DNA of 64,000 nucleotides from assembly GCA_963704975.1 (NCBI GenBank), contig CAVPIK010000006.1, positions 1 to 64,000 of the forward strand. The letters run 5' to 3'. This document shows positions 39,472 to 47,367 of the stretch, in pieces. A model generated the notes under the pieces. That model worked only from the letters and a program-made list of their open reading frames with translations, had not been told where the DNA came from and did not search any database. Position 1 is the stretch's first letter; every line of letters starts with the position of its first letter. Made by a program: the position numbers and the translations under genes. This stretch comes from JAGNDO01 sp963704975 (GTDB lineage Bacteria; Chloroflexota; Anaerolineae; Caldilineales; Caldilineaceae).

Positions 39472-39971
39472 TTTTAAGCGCAATTCTTTTTCAAACAGGG
39501 TTGAAGGGACCAAAAAAAAAGATTCTGCCCCCTGATCATGCCATATACCTACGCACTCCTCATCAGTATATCTACCTACATCCGTTTTGGTATTCTACGC
39601 ATACTATACTCCAAAAAGGCATGAACGTCTACGATATCGTAAGGTTGGGGGTAATTTGGGCCTGGTTCTTTGGTAATATCCGGGTATATCCACCCGGTTG
39701 CCGCCATTCACACCGGCAACTGCGAACTTTCTAAGTATTTTTTGGGCTACGCAATCGGCCAAATTCCTACAACTCGTAAGGTTCGTGGCCAAAATTCAGT
39801 AATAGTCCTGAATTAAAAAATCCCGTCTGTGATATACTGACTTGCACAATAAATAGTCAGTATATAGTTCAGTGGTAGGTCAGTGGTAGGTCAGTCCTGG
39901 CGAAGCACACACCCATTCCCAACCGGACTGTGGGTTTTTGCGTACGTAGTGAGAAAGTTAAGGAAAGGTCT
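39472..39971. other. Divergent intergenic region, 500 bp
   Basis: This region separates the cyclase operon (minus) from the gene at 39972 (plus). It is AT-rich, holds the inverted repeat at 39832-39865, and then the direct repeat GTCAGTGGTAG twice (about 39880-39902 region). I see no CRP-type site and no gene. Confidence 0.5.
39832..39865. promoter_or_regulatory. Inverted repeat, possible operator
   Basis: ATATACTGAC (39832-39841) is mirrored by GTCAGTATAT (39856-39865). TATACT and AGTATA also read as -10 elements on both strands, so this may be a divergent promoter with an operator. Confidence 0.4.
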
Positions 39972-40727
39972 ATGGATTCCATCAATATCACATATCAATT
40001 CAGCGCCCCAGGTGATGATCCCATTGAAATTGCCTTAAAATTACAACCAGTCACCCTGGAGTTAATCGACAACTGGCCCAAGGAACTGCCAGCATGGAGT
40101 CGACTGGATTTCCACCAGTGCAGCAACTGCCCCCTAACCCTGGAAACCCACCCTTACTGCCCTTTAGCCGCCAATCTGGTCAATGTAGTAGGACAATTCA
40201 ACACCCTACGCTCCTATGACCGATTGCAGTTGGATGTCATTATCGAAGAGCGGCATGTCTCACAAGAGACGACCGCCCAAAAAGCGCTCAGTTCCTTAAT
40301 CGGACTCATCAGCGCGACGTCCGGTTGCCCGAACACCGCCTTCTTTAAGCCGATGGCGCGTTTTCACCTGCCCCATTCCAGCAGCGAAGAGACCATGTAC
40401 CGGGTCATGTCCATGTATCTGATGGCCCAGTATTTCCGTCAACAGGGCGGGGATACCCCGGACATGGATTTGGCTGGGTTAGCCCAGATCTATGCCGATG
40501 TGGAAATCGTCAACTGGCACATGGCCCAACGGCTGGCTGTGGCCACTGAAACCGATTCGTCCCTCAATGCGATTGTGATCCTGGATCTCTACGCCAAGAC
40601 GCTGCCCCTCCTGCTCGAAGAAGATCTACTCGCCGAAGCTTTGAAAGAAATGCGGGGGCTGTTCTCCTCCTTTTTGAATCAGACCCCTAGACCGACTCAG
40701 CCATATCAGCCCTACTCGTCAAGATAG
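39972..40727 (+). CDS. Conserved hypothetical protein (DUF6901-like)
   Basis: ATG 39972 is preceded by GGAAAGG; the frame reaches back to 39930. The 251-residue protein has an N-terminal beta domain (INITYQFSAPGDDPIEIALKLQPVTLELI), a cysteine-rich motif WSRLDFHQCSNCPLTLETHPYCPLAANLVNVV, and a helical C-terminal half with TSGCPNTAFFKPMARFHLPHSSSEETMYRVMSMYLMAQYFR. This layout is shared by an uncharacterised family seen in Proteobacteria and Chloroflexota; I believe it is DUF6901 but cannot check. The four cysteines may bind metal. No signal peptide. Divergent from the cyclase operon and 15 bases ahead of acpS. Confidence 0.75.
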   Translation: MDSINITYQFSAPGDDPIEIALKLQPVTLELIDNWPKELPAWSRLDFHQCSNCPLTLETHPYCPLAANLVNVVGQFNTLRSYDRLQLDVIIEERHVSQETTAQKALSSLIGLISATSGCPNTAFFKPMARFHLPHSSSEETMYRVMSMYLMAQYFRQQGGDTPDMDLAGLAQIYADVEIVNWHMAQRLAVATETDSSLNAIVILDLYAKTLPLLLEEDLLAEALKEMRGLFSSFLNQTPRPTQPYQPYSSR

Positions 40728-40742
40728 AGGGTCAACGTCTCC

Positions 40743-41132
40743 ATGAACCTGCGCACCGGCGTGGACATGATCGAAATCGAGCGGGTGGATCGGGCCATCA
40801 CCGCCCACGGGGATCGCTTCCTGGACCGGGTCTATACCCCGGCGGAGTTGGCCTATTGCCGGGGTCGCCGGGAATCCCTGGCCGCCCGCTTTGCCGCCAA
40901 GGAAGCCGTGGCCAAAGCTTTGGGCACGGGCATCTGGCGCCAGGGTGTCAACTGGACCGACATCGAAACCCTCTCGGACCCGGAGACCGGCGCACCCCAG
41001 TTGATTCTCCACGGCGCCGCGGCCGACCAGGCCCAGGCCCAAGGACTGACCACCTGGGCCATCAGCCTCAGCCACGACCGCAGCCGGGCCATGGCCTTCG
41101 TGACGGCAATGGGATTGACCGAGAACAAATAG
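40743..41132 (+). CDS. acpS: Holo-[acyl-carrier-protein] synthase
   Basis: The 129-residue protein has GVDMIEIERV (metal-binding Asp) and FAAKEAVAKALGTG, the two AcpS signatures, and SLSHDRSRAMAFV near the end. It transfers the phosphopantetheine arm of CoA to apo-ACP in fatty-acid synthesis. Length is normal. It starts 15 bases after the DUF6901-like gene. Confidence 0.95.
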   Translation: MNLRTGVDMIEIERVDRAITAHGDRFLDRVYTPAELAYCRGRRESLAARFAAKEAVAKALGTGIWRQGVNWTDIETLSDPETGAPQLILHGAAADQAQAQGLTTWAISLSHDRSRAMAFVTAMGLTENK

Positions 41133-41144
41133 CACGGATTTGCT

Positions 41145-41174
41145 TTGACAGCCCTGGACCCCCTGTGCTACCAT
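41145..41174 (+). promoter_or_regulatory. Sigma70-like promoter upstream of pyrG
   Basis: TTGACA (41145-41150), 18-base spacer, TACCAT (41169-41174). The leader to the pyrG start is about 300 bases and contains the palindromic element at 41367-41438. Confidence 0.5.
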
Positions 41175-41366
41175 AGCTCGGTTGTGCCCACGGGAATTCG
41201 CAGAAGGGTGGGCCAAAACCGCAGTTTGATCAGCCAACAGCCGAGGTTATGCAAAGAAATTTTCCAATCCAATCGCCTACATCGTCAGTCAGGTTTCATC
41301 CGACAGGATGGTAGGTTCAGGCACGGAGACAGCCGTCTCCGTGCCTCTTTTTTTGAGTTGAGACTC

Positions 41367-41438
41367 TGGCCCCCCGGCCCCCAATTCTGGGGGAGGTTGT
41401 CGATAGTTCCCCCAAGGTTGGGGGCCAGGGGGCCAGGG
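41367..41438. repeat. Dispersed C/G-rich palindromic element, copy 2
   Basis: GGCCCCCAATTCTGGGGGAGG and GTTCCCCCAAGGTTGGGGG arms, mirrored overall. It lies in the pyrG leader. Confidence 0.8.
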
Positions 41439-41478
41439 TAGTGATGTTCTTTGAGTTGCTCCAAGGAAAGGCGAAACA

Positions 41479-43155
41479 ATGACCAAATACATTTTTGTGA
41501 CCGGCGGCGTGGTCTCCGGTCTGGGCAAAGGGGTGACGGCGGCGGCCATCGGGCGCATCCTCAAGGCCCGGGGCGTGCGGGTGACGGCCATGAAGCTGGA
41601 CCCCTATTTGAACGTGGACCCCGGCACCATGTCCCCCTATCAGCACGGCGAGGTCTTTGTCACCGAAGACGGCGCGGAGACCGATCTGGATCTGGGCCAC
41701 TACGAGCGCTTTGTGGACGAAAACCTGAACAAGCAGAGCAACATCACCAGCGGCCAGATCTATCACCATGTGATCGCCAAAGAGCGCCGGGGCGACTATT
41801 TGGGCGGCACCATCCAGACCATCCCCCATGTCACCAACGAGATCAAGCGGCGCATCGGCCAGATGGCCCGCAGCACGGACGCCGATCTGATCTTGGTGGA
41901 GATCGGCGGCACGGTGGGCGACATCGAGGGGCTGCCCTTTCTGGAGGCCATCCGCCAGATGCGCAAGGACGTGGGCCGGGAGAACACCCTCTATGTGCAT
42001 GTCACCCTGCTGCCCTATCTGGCCGCCAGCAAAGAGCTGAAGACCAAGCCCACCCAACACAGCGTGCGGGAACTGCGGGGCATCGGCATCCAGCCGGACG
42101 TGATCATCCTGCGCAGCGACTTCCCCGTGGGCAAGGAGGTGACCGAAAAGATCGCCCTGTCCTGCGATGTGGAAAACCAGGCGGTGATCCCCCTGGTGAC
42201 AGCTGAGACGATCTATGAAGTGCCCTTGAGTCTGGAAGAGGCCGGTCTGGCCGACTGGCTCGTGGACCACTTCGGCCTGACTGTGACCGAGGACCCGGAA
42301 GTGGGGCTAGCCGATTGGCGCCATTTCGTGACGGATCTGCTGCGCCACAAACCGGCCCTGCGCATCGGGCTGGTGGGCAAATATATCGAGCTGGAAGATG
42401 CCTACATGAGCGTCAAGGAGTCCCTGATCCACGCCACCCAGACCGCGGGCTGGGGCGTGGAGGTGGTCTGGATCAGCTCGGAAGAGTTGGAAAAGGGGCG
42501 GGATCTGGATCGGCTGGAAGGGCTGGACGGCATTGTGGTCCCCGGCGGATTCGGCTATCGGGGCATCGAGGGCAAGATCATCGCCGCCCGCTATGCCAGG
42601 GAAAATCGCATCCCCTATCTGGGTCTTTGTCTGGGCATGCAGGTGCTGTGCATCGAACTGGCCCGGCACATCTACCAGAGCGACGAGCCCAACAGCACGG
42701 AGTTTGACCTCAACAGCAAATATCCCATCATCGATCTGATGATCGACCAGCGGGACATTGCGGACATGGGCGGCACCATGCGCCTGGGCATCTATCCCTG
42801 CCAGCTCACCCCCGGCACGGTCGCCCACGCCGCCTATGCCAGCCAGGGCTTCGGCGATCTGGTCCAGGAACGTCACCGCCACCGCTTCGAGTTCAACAAC
42901 CACTTCCGCCAGATCATGCAGGAGCATGGCCTGGTGCTCAGCGGTCAATCCAGCGACGGGCGGCTGGTGGAGATCGCCGAGCTGGCGGATCACCCCTTCA
43001 TGCTGGGCAGCCAGTTTCACCCGGAGTTCAAAAGCCGCCCCAACCGTCCGCATCCGCTCTTTCTGGCCTTTGTCAAGGCGGCAGAAGCCCAGCACGAGCG
43101 CCAGAGCCAGCCGCTGTTGAGCGCCTTGCCCTTGGGCGGGAAGGGTGATGATTGA
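41479..43155 (+). CDS. pyrG: CTP synthase
   Basis: The 558-residue protein starts MTKYIFVTGGVVSGLGKGVTAA, the synthetase P-loop, followed by KLDPYLNVDPGTMSPYQHGEVFVTEDGAETDLDLGHYERF. The C-terminal glutaminase domain has the nucleophile in LGLCLGMQV, and the catalytic His/Glu in GSQFHPEFKSRP. It makes CTP from UTP, ATP and glutamine. Length is normal; a tail of about 25 residues after the glutaminase is not conserved. Ribosome site AAGGAAAGG precedes the ATG. Confidence 0.97.
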   Translation: MTKYIFVTGGVVSGLGKGVTAAAIGRILKARGVRVTAMKLDPYLNVDPGTMSPYQHGEVFVTEDGAETDLDLGHYERFVDENLNKQSNITSGQIYHHVIAKERRGDYLGGTIQTIPHVTNEIKRRIGQMARSTDADLILVEIGGTVGDIEGLPFLEAIRQMRKDVGRENTLYVHVTLLPYLAASKELKTKPTQHSVRELRGIGIQPDVIILRSDFPVGKEVTEKIALSCDVENQAVIPLVTAETIYEVPLSLEEAGLADWLVDHFGLTVTEDPEVGLADWRHFVTDLLRHKPALRIGLVGKYIELEDAYMSVKESLIHATQTAGWGVEVVWISSEELEKGRDLDRLEGLDGIVVPGGFGYRGIEGKIIAARYARENRIPYLGLCLGMQVLCIELARHIYQSDEPNSTEFDLNSKYPIIDLMIDQRDIADMGGTMRLGIYPCQLTPGTVAHAAYASQGFGDLVQERHRHRFEFNNHFRQIMQEHGLVLSGQSSDGRLVEIAELADHPFMLGSQFHPEFKSRPNRPHPLFLAFVKAAEAQHERQSQPLLSALPLGGKGDD

Positions 43156-43300
43156 GAGATTGCCAAGACGCTCAAAACCGGGCATAATTGTCAAAGCGTC
43201 GAAGTACTGTTACACTAAACTTTATGTATTCTAATTTGACCACCCGGCCCTGAACTGCCGGTCTGACAAAGTGGTCTGACCCTAATATGAGGAACGTTGT

Positions 43301-44068
43301 ATGTCTGGACATTCAAAATGGTCAACAATCAAGCGCAAAAAAGGGGCGGCGGATGCTGCCCGGGGCAAAGTCTTTACCCGACTGGCCCGTGAGATCCAAA
43401 TCGCCGCCCGTGAGGGGCCAGATCCCGACACCAACATGACCCTGCGTCTGGCCGTCGAGCGGGCCCGATCCGAGAACATGCCCAAGGACAACATCGAGCG
43501 GGCCATCAACCGAGGGGCCGGGCTGGAGAAAGATGCAGCCGAGTACGAAACCGTGATCTATGAAGGCTATGGACCCAACGGCGTGGCGGTTTTGGTGGAG
43601 TGCATGACCGACAACCGCAACCGGGCCATCGCCGATGTGCGCCGCTGTTTCACCAAAGCCAACGGCAGCCTGGGCGCACCCAATTCCGTGGCCTGGCAGT
43701 TCACGTCCAGGGGCTATATTCTCTTCAATCTGCAAGACGACGAGGGCGATGACAAGGGGCTGGACGCGGACGAAATCTTCATGGCCGCCCTAGAGGCTGG
43801 GGCCGACGATGTCGTGATCAGCGAAGACAGCGTCGAGGTCTATACCGAGCATTCGGATCTGGCCCAGACCGCCGTGACCCTGAAGAAAGCTGGGTACAGC
43901 TTCGACGAAATGCAACTGATCATGCACCCCAACATGACCCTGGAATTGTCCAGCGATCAGGCCGCCCCGGTCTTGAATCTGGTGGATGCCTTGGACGAGT
44001 TGGATGACGTCAACATGATCTATCACAACTTGGAAATGTCCGACGCCTTGATGGCCGAACTGGCCTAG
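43301..44068 (+). CDS. yebC: YebC/PmpR-family protein
   Basis: The 255-residue protein begins MSGHSKWSTIKRKKGAADAARGKVFTRLAREI, the invariant YebC start, and has YEGYGPNGVAVLVECMTDNRNR in the second domain. Relatives bind DNA as regulators or act on ribosomes stalled at proline runs, which overlaps the role of EF-P encoded at 46464. It is adjacent to ruvC, the common bacterial order. Confidence 0.96.
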   Translation: MSGHSKWSTIKRKKGAADAARGKVFTRLAREIQIAAREGPDPDTNMTLRLAVERARSENMPKDNIERAINRGAGLEKDAAEYETVIYEGYGPNGVAVLVECMTDNRNRAIADVRRCFTKANGSLGAPNSVAWQFTSRGYILFNLQDDEGDDKGLDADEIFMAALEAGADDVVISEDSVEVYTEHSDLAQTAVTLKKAGYSFDEMQLIMHPNMTLELSSDQAAPVLNLVDALDELDDVNMIYHNLEMSDALMAELA

Positions 44069-44085
44069 GGTGGACGCAATCGTTC

Positions 44086-44150
44086 GCCCCCCTGCCCCCC
44101 CAACCTTGGGGGGAACCGCCGAGGAACTCCCCCAAAGTTGGGGGCCGGGC
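44086..44150. repeat. Dispersed C/G-rich palindromic element, copy 3
   Basis: CCAACCTTGGGGGGAACCG and ACTCCCCCAAAGTTGGGGG arms. It sits between yebC and ruvC and is in frame with ruvC, so an upstream GTG (44070) would translate it. Confidence 0.75.
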
Positions 44151-44156
44151 TTCGAC

Positions 44157-44681
44157 GTGAGCTCAGCCGAACGGGGCCGAGATCGTGGGCGCATTGTGTT
44201 GGGCATTGACCCCGGCACGGCCACCACAGGGTATGGGGTGGTCTCCGAAAGCGCCGCCGGGGAGATTCGGTTGCTGGCCTGCGGGGTGATCCGCACGGCC
44301 GCCGGTGAACCCATGCATCTGCGTCTGCTGGAGATCTTCCAGGACATCCAAGGCTTGATCGAGGAATTTCACCCCCACGATCTGGCCATCGAAGAGCTCT
44401 TCTTTGGCCGCAATGTCAGCACAGCCATCACCGTAGGCCAAGCCAGGGGAGCCGCCCTCCTGGCCGCCGCCCTGGCCGGCCTGACGGTCAGCGAATATAA
44501 GCCCGCCGAGATCAAGCAAGCCATCACCGGCTATGGCAAGGCCGACAAGCAGCAGATGCAGGAGATGGTGCGCCAAACCCTGGATCTGGCCGAAATCCCC
44601 CGACCGGACGATGCCGCCGATGGGATTGCCATTGCCCTGTGCCACCTGCAACGAGCGCGATACCAAAGCTTGATTGCGTAA
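44157..44681 (+). CDS. ruvC: Holliday junction endodeoxyribonuclease RuvC
   Basis: Core motifs are complete: GIDPGTATTGYG (first catalytic Asp), LAIEELFFGRNVSTAITVGQARG (Glu), and DDAADGIAIALCHL (final Asp pair). RuvC cuts Holliday junctions on the RuvAB complex. GTG 44157 gives a normal length of about 174 residues; GTG 44070 would add a non-conserved tail encoded by the repeat. Part of the yebC-ruvC-(regulator)-ruvA group. Confidence 0.93.
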   Translation: MSSAERGRDRGRIVLGIDPGTATTGYGVVSESAAGEIRLLACGVIRTAAGEPMHLRLLEIFQDIQGLIEEFHPHDLAIEELFFGRNVSTAITVGQARGAALLAAALAGLTVSEYKPAEIKQAITGYGKADKQQMQEMVRQTLDLAEIPRPDDAADGIAIALCHLQRARYQSLIA

Positions 44682-44753
44682 GCGGATGTCAAAAATATCC
44701 CAGATAAATCTTCCATTTTTCCCCACAACTCACCCAAGGCAGGTAGAATCGAA

Positions 44754-45521
44754 ATGGCCGATCTAAGCAAAGAAAGCCGCAAAGAACAGAACCGACATAT
44801 CCATATTTTGATCGCCGAAGATGAAGCCCCCCTGCGAGATCTGTTGCGCATTTCCCTGGATCGGGGCGGCTACACGGTCCACCCGGCCAATGACGGCCAA
44901 GAAGCCTTGGAGTTGTTCGACAGCCTGGAGATCAGCCTGGTGCTGACCGATGTGATGATGCCGCGCATGGATGGATTCGAGCTATGCAGCGAACTGCGCA
45001 AGCGATCCGATGTGCCGATTGTGATGTTGACCGCCCTCAATCGCCCGGATGATATTGTACGGGGCTTTGAATATGGGGCCGATGACTACATCACCAAGCC
45101 CTTCACCTTTCGAGAAGTAGAGGCCCGGCTGCTGGCCATTCTGCGCCGCATCTCTTGGCTGGAAGAGCGGCCCCAATATAAAATTCTTGCCGTGCGGGAT
45201 ATCAAGCTGAACGAAGAGACCAACGAAGTCTTTATGGGCAGCGAGCAGATCCACCTGACCCCCATCGAGCTTCAACTTTTGCGCTATCTCATGGTTCATG
45301 CCGACCGCCCTGTCAAGAAGGAAGTGCTCTTCCGAGAAGTGTGGGGCTATGATCTGGTGGGCGGCACCAACTTGGTCGAAGTCGCCATGCGCCGCCTACG
45401 CGAGAAGATCGAGGTCAACCCCTCTCAGCCCGACTACCTGATCACCGTGCGCGGCGCGGGCTACAAATTCCTGTCCGAACCGGCCCAGGTGGATGACACC
45501 GGCGAAGATGCGACCGATTAA
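44754..45521 (+). CDS. OmpR/PhoB-family response regulator, no adjacent kinase
   Basis: The 255-residue protein has a receiver domain with the acidic pair (IAEDEAP), phospho-acceptor Asp in LVLTDVMMPRMDGFE, Thr in MLTALN and Lys in DYITKPF, followed by a winged-helix DNA-binding domain (HLTPIELQLLRYLMVHADRPVKKEVLFREVWGYD...VAMRRLREKIE). No histidine kinase gene lies nearby, so it is an orphan regulator, inserted between ruvC and ruvA. A strong terminator follows. Confidence 0.94.
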   Translation: MADLSKESRKEQNRHIHILIAEDEAPLRDLLRISLDRGGYTVHPANDGQEALELFDSLEISLVLTDVMMPRMDGFELCSELRKRSDVPIVMLTALNRPDDIVRGFEYGADDYITKPFTFREVEARLLAILRRISWLEERPQYKILAVRDIKLNEETNEVFMGSEQIHLTPIELQLLRYLMVHADRPVKKEVLFREVWGYDLVGGTNLVEVAMRRLREKIEVNPSQPDYLITVRGAGYKFLSEPAQVDDTGEDATD

Positions 45522-45532
45522 ACAATAGATTT

Positions 45533-45611
45533 AACCGCCGAGAACGCCGAGAAGCGCAGAGAAAAGGAACCACCCTCTGCGCTTCTCGGCGTCCTCGGCG
45601 GTTTTCTTTTT
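45533..45611 (+). terminator. Very long Rho-independent terminator
   Basis: A stem of nearly 30 pairs (AACCGCCGAGAACGCCGAG... / ...CTCGGCGTCCTCGGCGGTT) is followed by TTCTTTTT. It separates the regulator from ruvA. Confidence 0.85.
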
Positions 45612-45631
45612 GAAAAGATTGGACAAAGATC

Positions 45632-46228
45632 GTGATTCGACTAATTCGGGGCGTCGTGATGGGTCGGGGCAAAAACTACCTGATCTTGGATGTGGGGAGC
45701 GGGCTGGGCAGCATCGGCTTCAAAGTCTTCGCGCCCGAACCCACCCTGGCTCGCTTCCGCCCGGACGAGGTGGCGTCCCTGCACACCTATCTCCAGGTGC
45801 GGGAAGATGACCTGAGCCTCTACGGTTTCGAGAGCGACGACGAGCTGACCCTGTTTGAGCTACTCTTGGGCGTCAGCGGCGTCGGCCCCAAGGTGGCCCT
45901 CTCCGCCCTCAGCACCCTGGCCCCGGATGCCCTGCGCCTGGCCATCGGCAACCGGGAACCGGCCCTGCTGGCCCGTGTCCCCGGCATCGGCAAGCGCACC
46001 GCCGAGAAGATCGTGCTGGATCTGCGAGACAAGGTCGGCGCCCCCACGTCCGAAATGGAAAGCCTGGCCCAAAGCATGGACCTGGACGGCGACGTGATCG
46101 AGGCCCTGATCGCCCTGGGCTACAGCGTGGTCGAAGCCCAGCGGGCGGTCCAATCCCTGCCCAAAGAGGTCGTGGGCATCGAAGAACGCCTGCGCCTGGC
46201 CCTCAGCCAGTTTGACCGCTGGAGATAA
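45632..46228 (+). CDS. ruvA: Holliday junction branch migration protein RuvA
   Basis: GTG 45632 opens MIRLIRGVVMGRGKNYLILDVGSGLGSIGFKVF, the OB-fold. The two helix-hairpin-helix motifs are GVSGVGPKVALSAL and VPGIGKRTAEKIVLDL, and the C-terminal RuvB-binding domain has EALIALGYSVVEAQRAV. It holds the junction for RuvB-driven branch migration. Normal length (198 residues). Confidence 0.95.
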   Translation: MIRLIRGVVMGRGKNYLILDVGSGLGSIGFKVFAPEPTLARFRPDEVASLHTYLQVREDDLSLYGFESDDELTLFELLLGVSGVGPKVALSALSTLAPDALRLAIGNREPALLARVPGIGKRTAEKIVLDLRDKVGAPTSEMESLAQSMDLDGDVIEALIALGYSVVEAQRAVQSLPKEVVGIEERLRLALSQFDRWR

Positions 46229-46303
46229 GGGGACGAGTTGCGAGAGGAGACGGAGATCCTCAATCCCCATCCCCAATCTCCCATCTCCCAATCCCTCTGC
46301 GCT

Positions 46304-46333
46304 TTGACACCCTATCAACCCCTGGCATATAAT
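46304..46333 (+). promoter_or_regulatory. Consensus sigma70 promoter of efp
   Basis: TTGACA (46304-46309), 18-base spacer, TATAAT (46328-46333); both hexamers are perfect. About 125 bases upstream of efp. Confidence 0.8.
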
Positions 46334-46463
46334 AATGGGTGGTCAGCGACTGACCCCCATTTGGGAAAAGTGGAGCAGTCTGCTTTGGGCAGGGTGCTCT
46401 TGTTTTGTCTAGGGGCCGATAATACAAAGCAAATTGAAGATATAGCACAAGGATAGGTTTTTT

Positions 46464-47021
46464 ATGGCTGAAGTAGCAACGTTACGCAAGGGAAATATGT
46501 TCGAAGAGGATGGTCACCTGTGGAAAGTGCTGGATTTCCAGCATATCAAGGTGGCCCGAGGCGGGGCGACCATTCGGCTGAAGGTACGCAATGTGCGCAC
46601 CGGCTCCACAGTGGAAAAGACCTATAACAACGGCACCCGGTTGACCGATGTGCGGTTGGAAGGCAAGGAGATGCAATATCTCTACCACGACGGGGATCTC
46701 TACTTCTTCATGGACACTGAGACCTACGAGCAGATCATCCTGAACAAAGAGACCCTGGAAGACGCCATTGACTTTATGACGGATAACCAGATCATCGAGG
46801 TAGACTTCTACGAAGCCGAGCCCATCACCGTCACCCTGCCCACCACGGTGGATCTGTTGGTGGAGTGGGCCGAGTTCGCCGTGGCCGGCGACACCGCCAA
46901 CAGCCCCTCCAAAAAGGTGCGGGTGGTGACCGGCTATCAACTGGATGTGCCCATGTTCGTCAAGGAAGGCGACACCATCCGCATCGACACCCGAGATGGC
47001 CGCTACGTGACCCGCGTCTAG
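46464..47021 (+). CDS. efp: Translation elongation factor P
   Basis: The 185-residue, three-domain beta protein has LRKGNMFEEDGHLWKVLDFQHIKVARGGATIRLKVRN; the domain I loop tip that is modified in many bacteria corresponds to ARGGA here. The C-terminal signature KVRVVTGYQLDVPMFVKEGDTIRIDTRDGRYVTRV is complete. EF-P rescues ribosomes stalled at polyproline, useful in a genome with PT-rich secreted proteins. No modification enzyme genes are nearby. Confidence 0.96.
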   Translation: MAEVATLRKGNMFEEDGHLWKVLDFQHIKVARGGATIRLKVRNVRTGSTVEKTYNNGTRLTDVRLEGKEMQYLYHDGDLYFFMDTETYEQIILNKETLEDAIDFMTDNQIIEVDFYEAEPITVTLPTTVDLLVEWAEFAVAGDTANSPSKKVRVVTGYQLDVPMFVKEGDTIRIDTRDGRYVTRV

Positions 47022-47029
47022 GCTGGAAA

Positions 47030-47117
47030 GTGAAGGGGTGAGCGGGTGAAGGGGTGAGCGGGTGACTCGCTTTCCAGCAATGATCACCCCTTCACCCGCT
47101 CACCCTTCACCCCTTCA
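47030..47117. repeat. GAAGGGGTGAGCGGG palindromic repeat, copy 1
   Basis: GGGTGAAGGGGTGAGCGGGTGA units on the left are mirrored by TCACCCCTTCACCCGCTCACCC on the right, around GCTTTCCAGCAATG. It follows the efp stop codon and could act as a terminator. Confidence 0.7.
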
Positions 47118-47120
47118 AAT

Positions 47121-47149
47121 TTGTCATCCGGGTGGCTTTTGGCTATACT
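47121..47149 (+). promoter_or_regulatory. Promoter of tRNA-Thr
   Basis: TTGTCA (47121-47126), 17-base spacer, TATACT (47144-47149), 23 bases before the tRNA. Confidence 0.75.
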
Positions 47150-47171
47150 TTGACAGGTCAATTAGTTGTTT

Positions 47172-47247
47172 GCCGCTGTAGCTCAGTTGGTAGAGCGACG
47201 CTCTCGTAAAGCGTAGGTCATCGGTTCAAATCCGATCAGCGGCTCCA
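47172..47247 (+). tRNA. tRNA-Thr (anticodon CGT)
   Basis: Acceptor GCCGCTG/CAGCGGC, anticodon stem ACGCT/AGCGT with loop CTCGTAA (anticodon CGT), T loop TTCAAAT. CCA is encoded. Confidence 0.96.
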
Positions 47248-47256
47248 TAGAATGCA

Positions 47257-47291
47257 AAACGCCCCGCCGGGTTTGTCGGCGGGGCGTTTTT
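47257..47291 (+). terminator. Rho-independent terminator of tRNA-Thr
   Basis: AACGCCCCGCCG pairs with CGGCGGGGCGTT, followed by a T-run. Confidence 0.93.
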
Positions 47292-47294
47292 GTA

Positions 47295-47367
47295 TGAAGG
47301 GGTGAGCGGGGGAAAGGGTGAAGGGGTGAAAAATCACCCCTTCACCCTTTCCCCCGCTCACCCCTTC
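47295..47367. repeat. GAAGGGGTGAGCGGG palindromic repeat, copy 2
   Basis: GAAGGGGTGAGCGGGGGAAAGG is mirrored by CCTTTCCCCCGCTCACCCCTTC. It abuts the stop codon of the transglutaminase gene; with copy 1 it brackets tRNA-Thr. Confidence 0.75.

Noticed and set aside
44754..45521. Response regulator as the controller of the protease promoters
   Set aside because: The protease promoters carry CRP-type palindromes, not the direct repeats used by OmpR/PhoB proteins, and the gene is far away.
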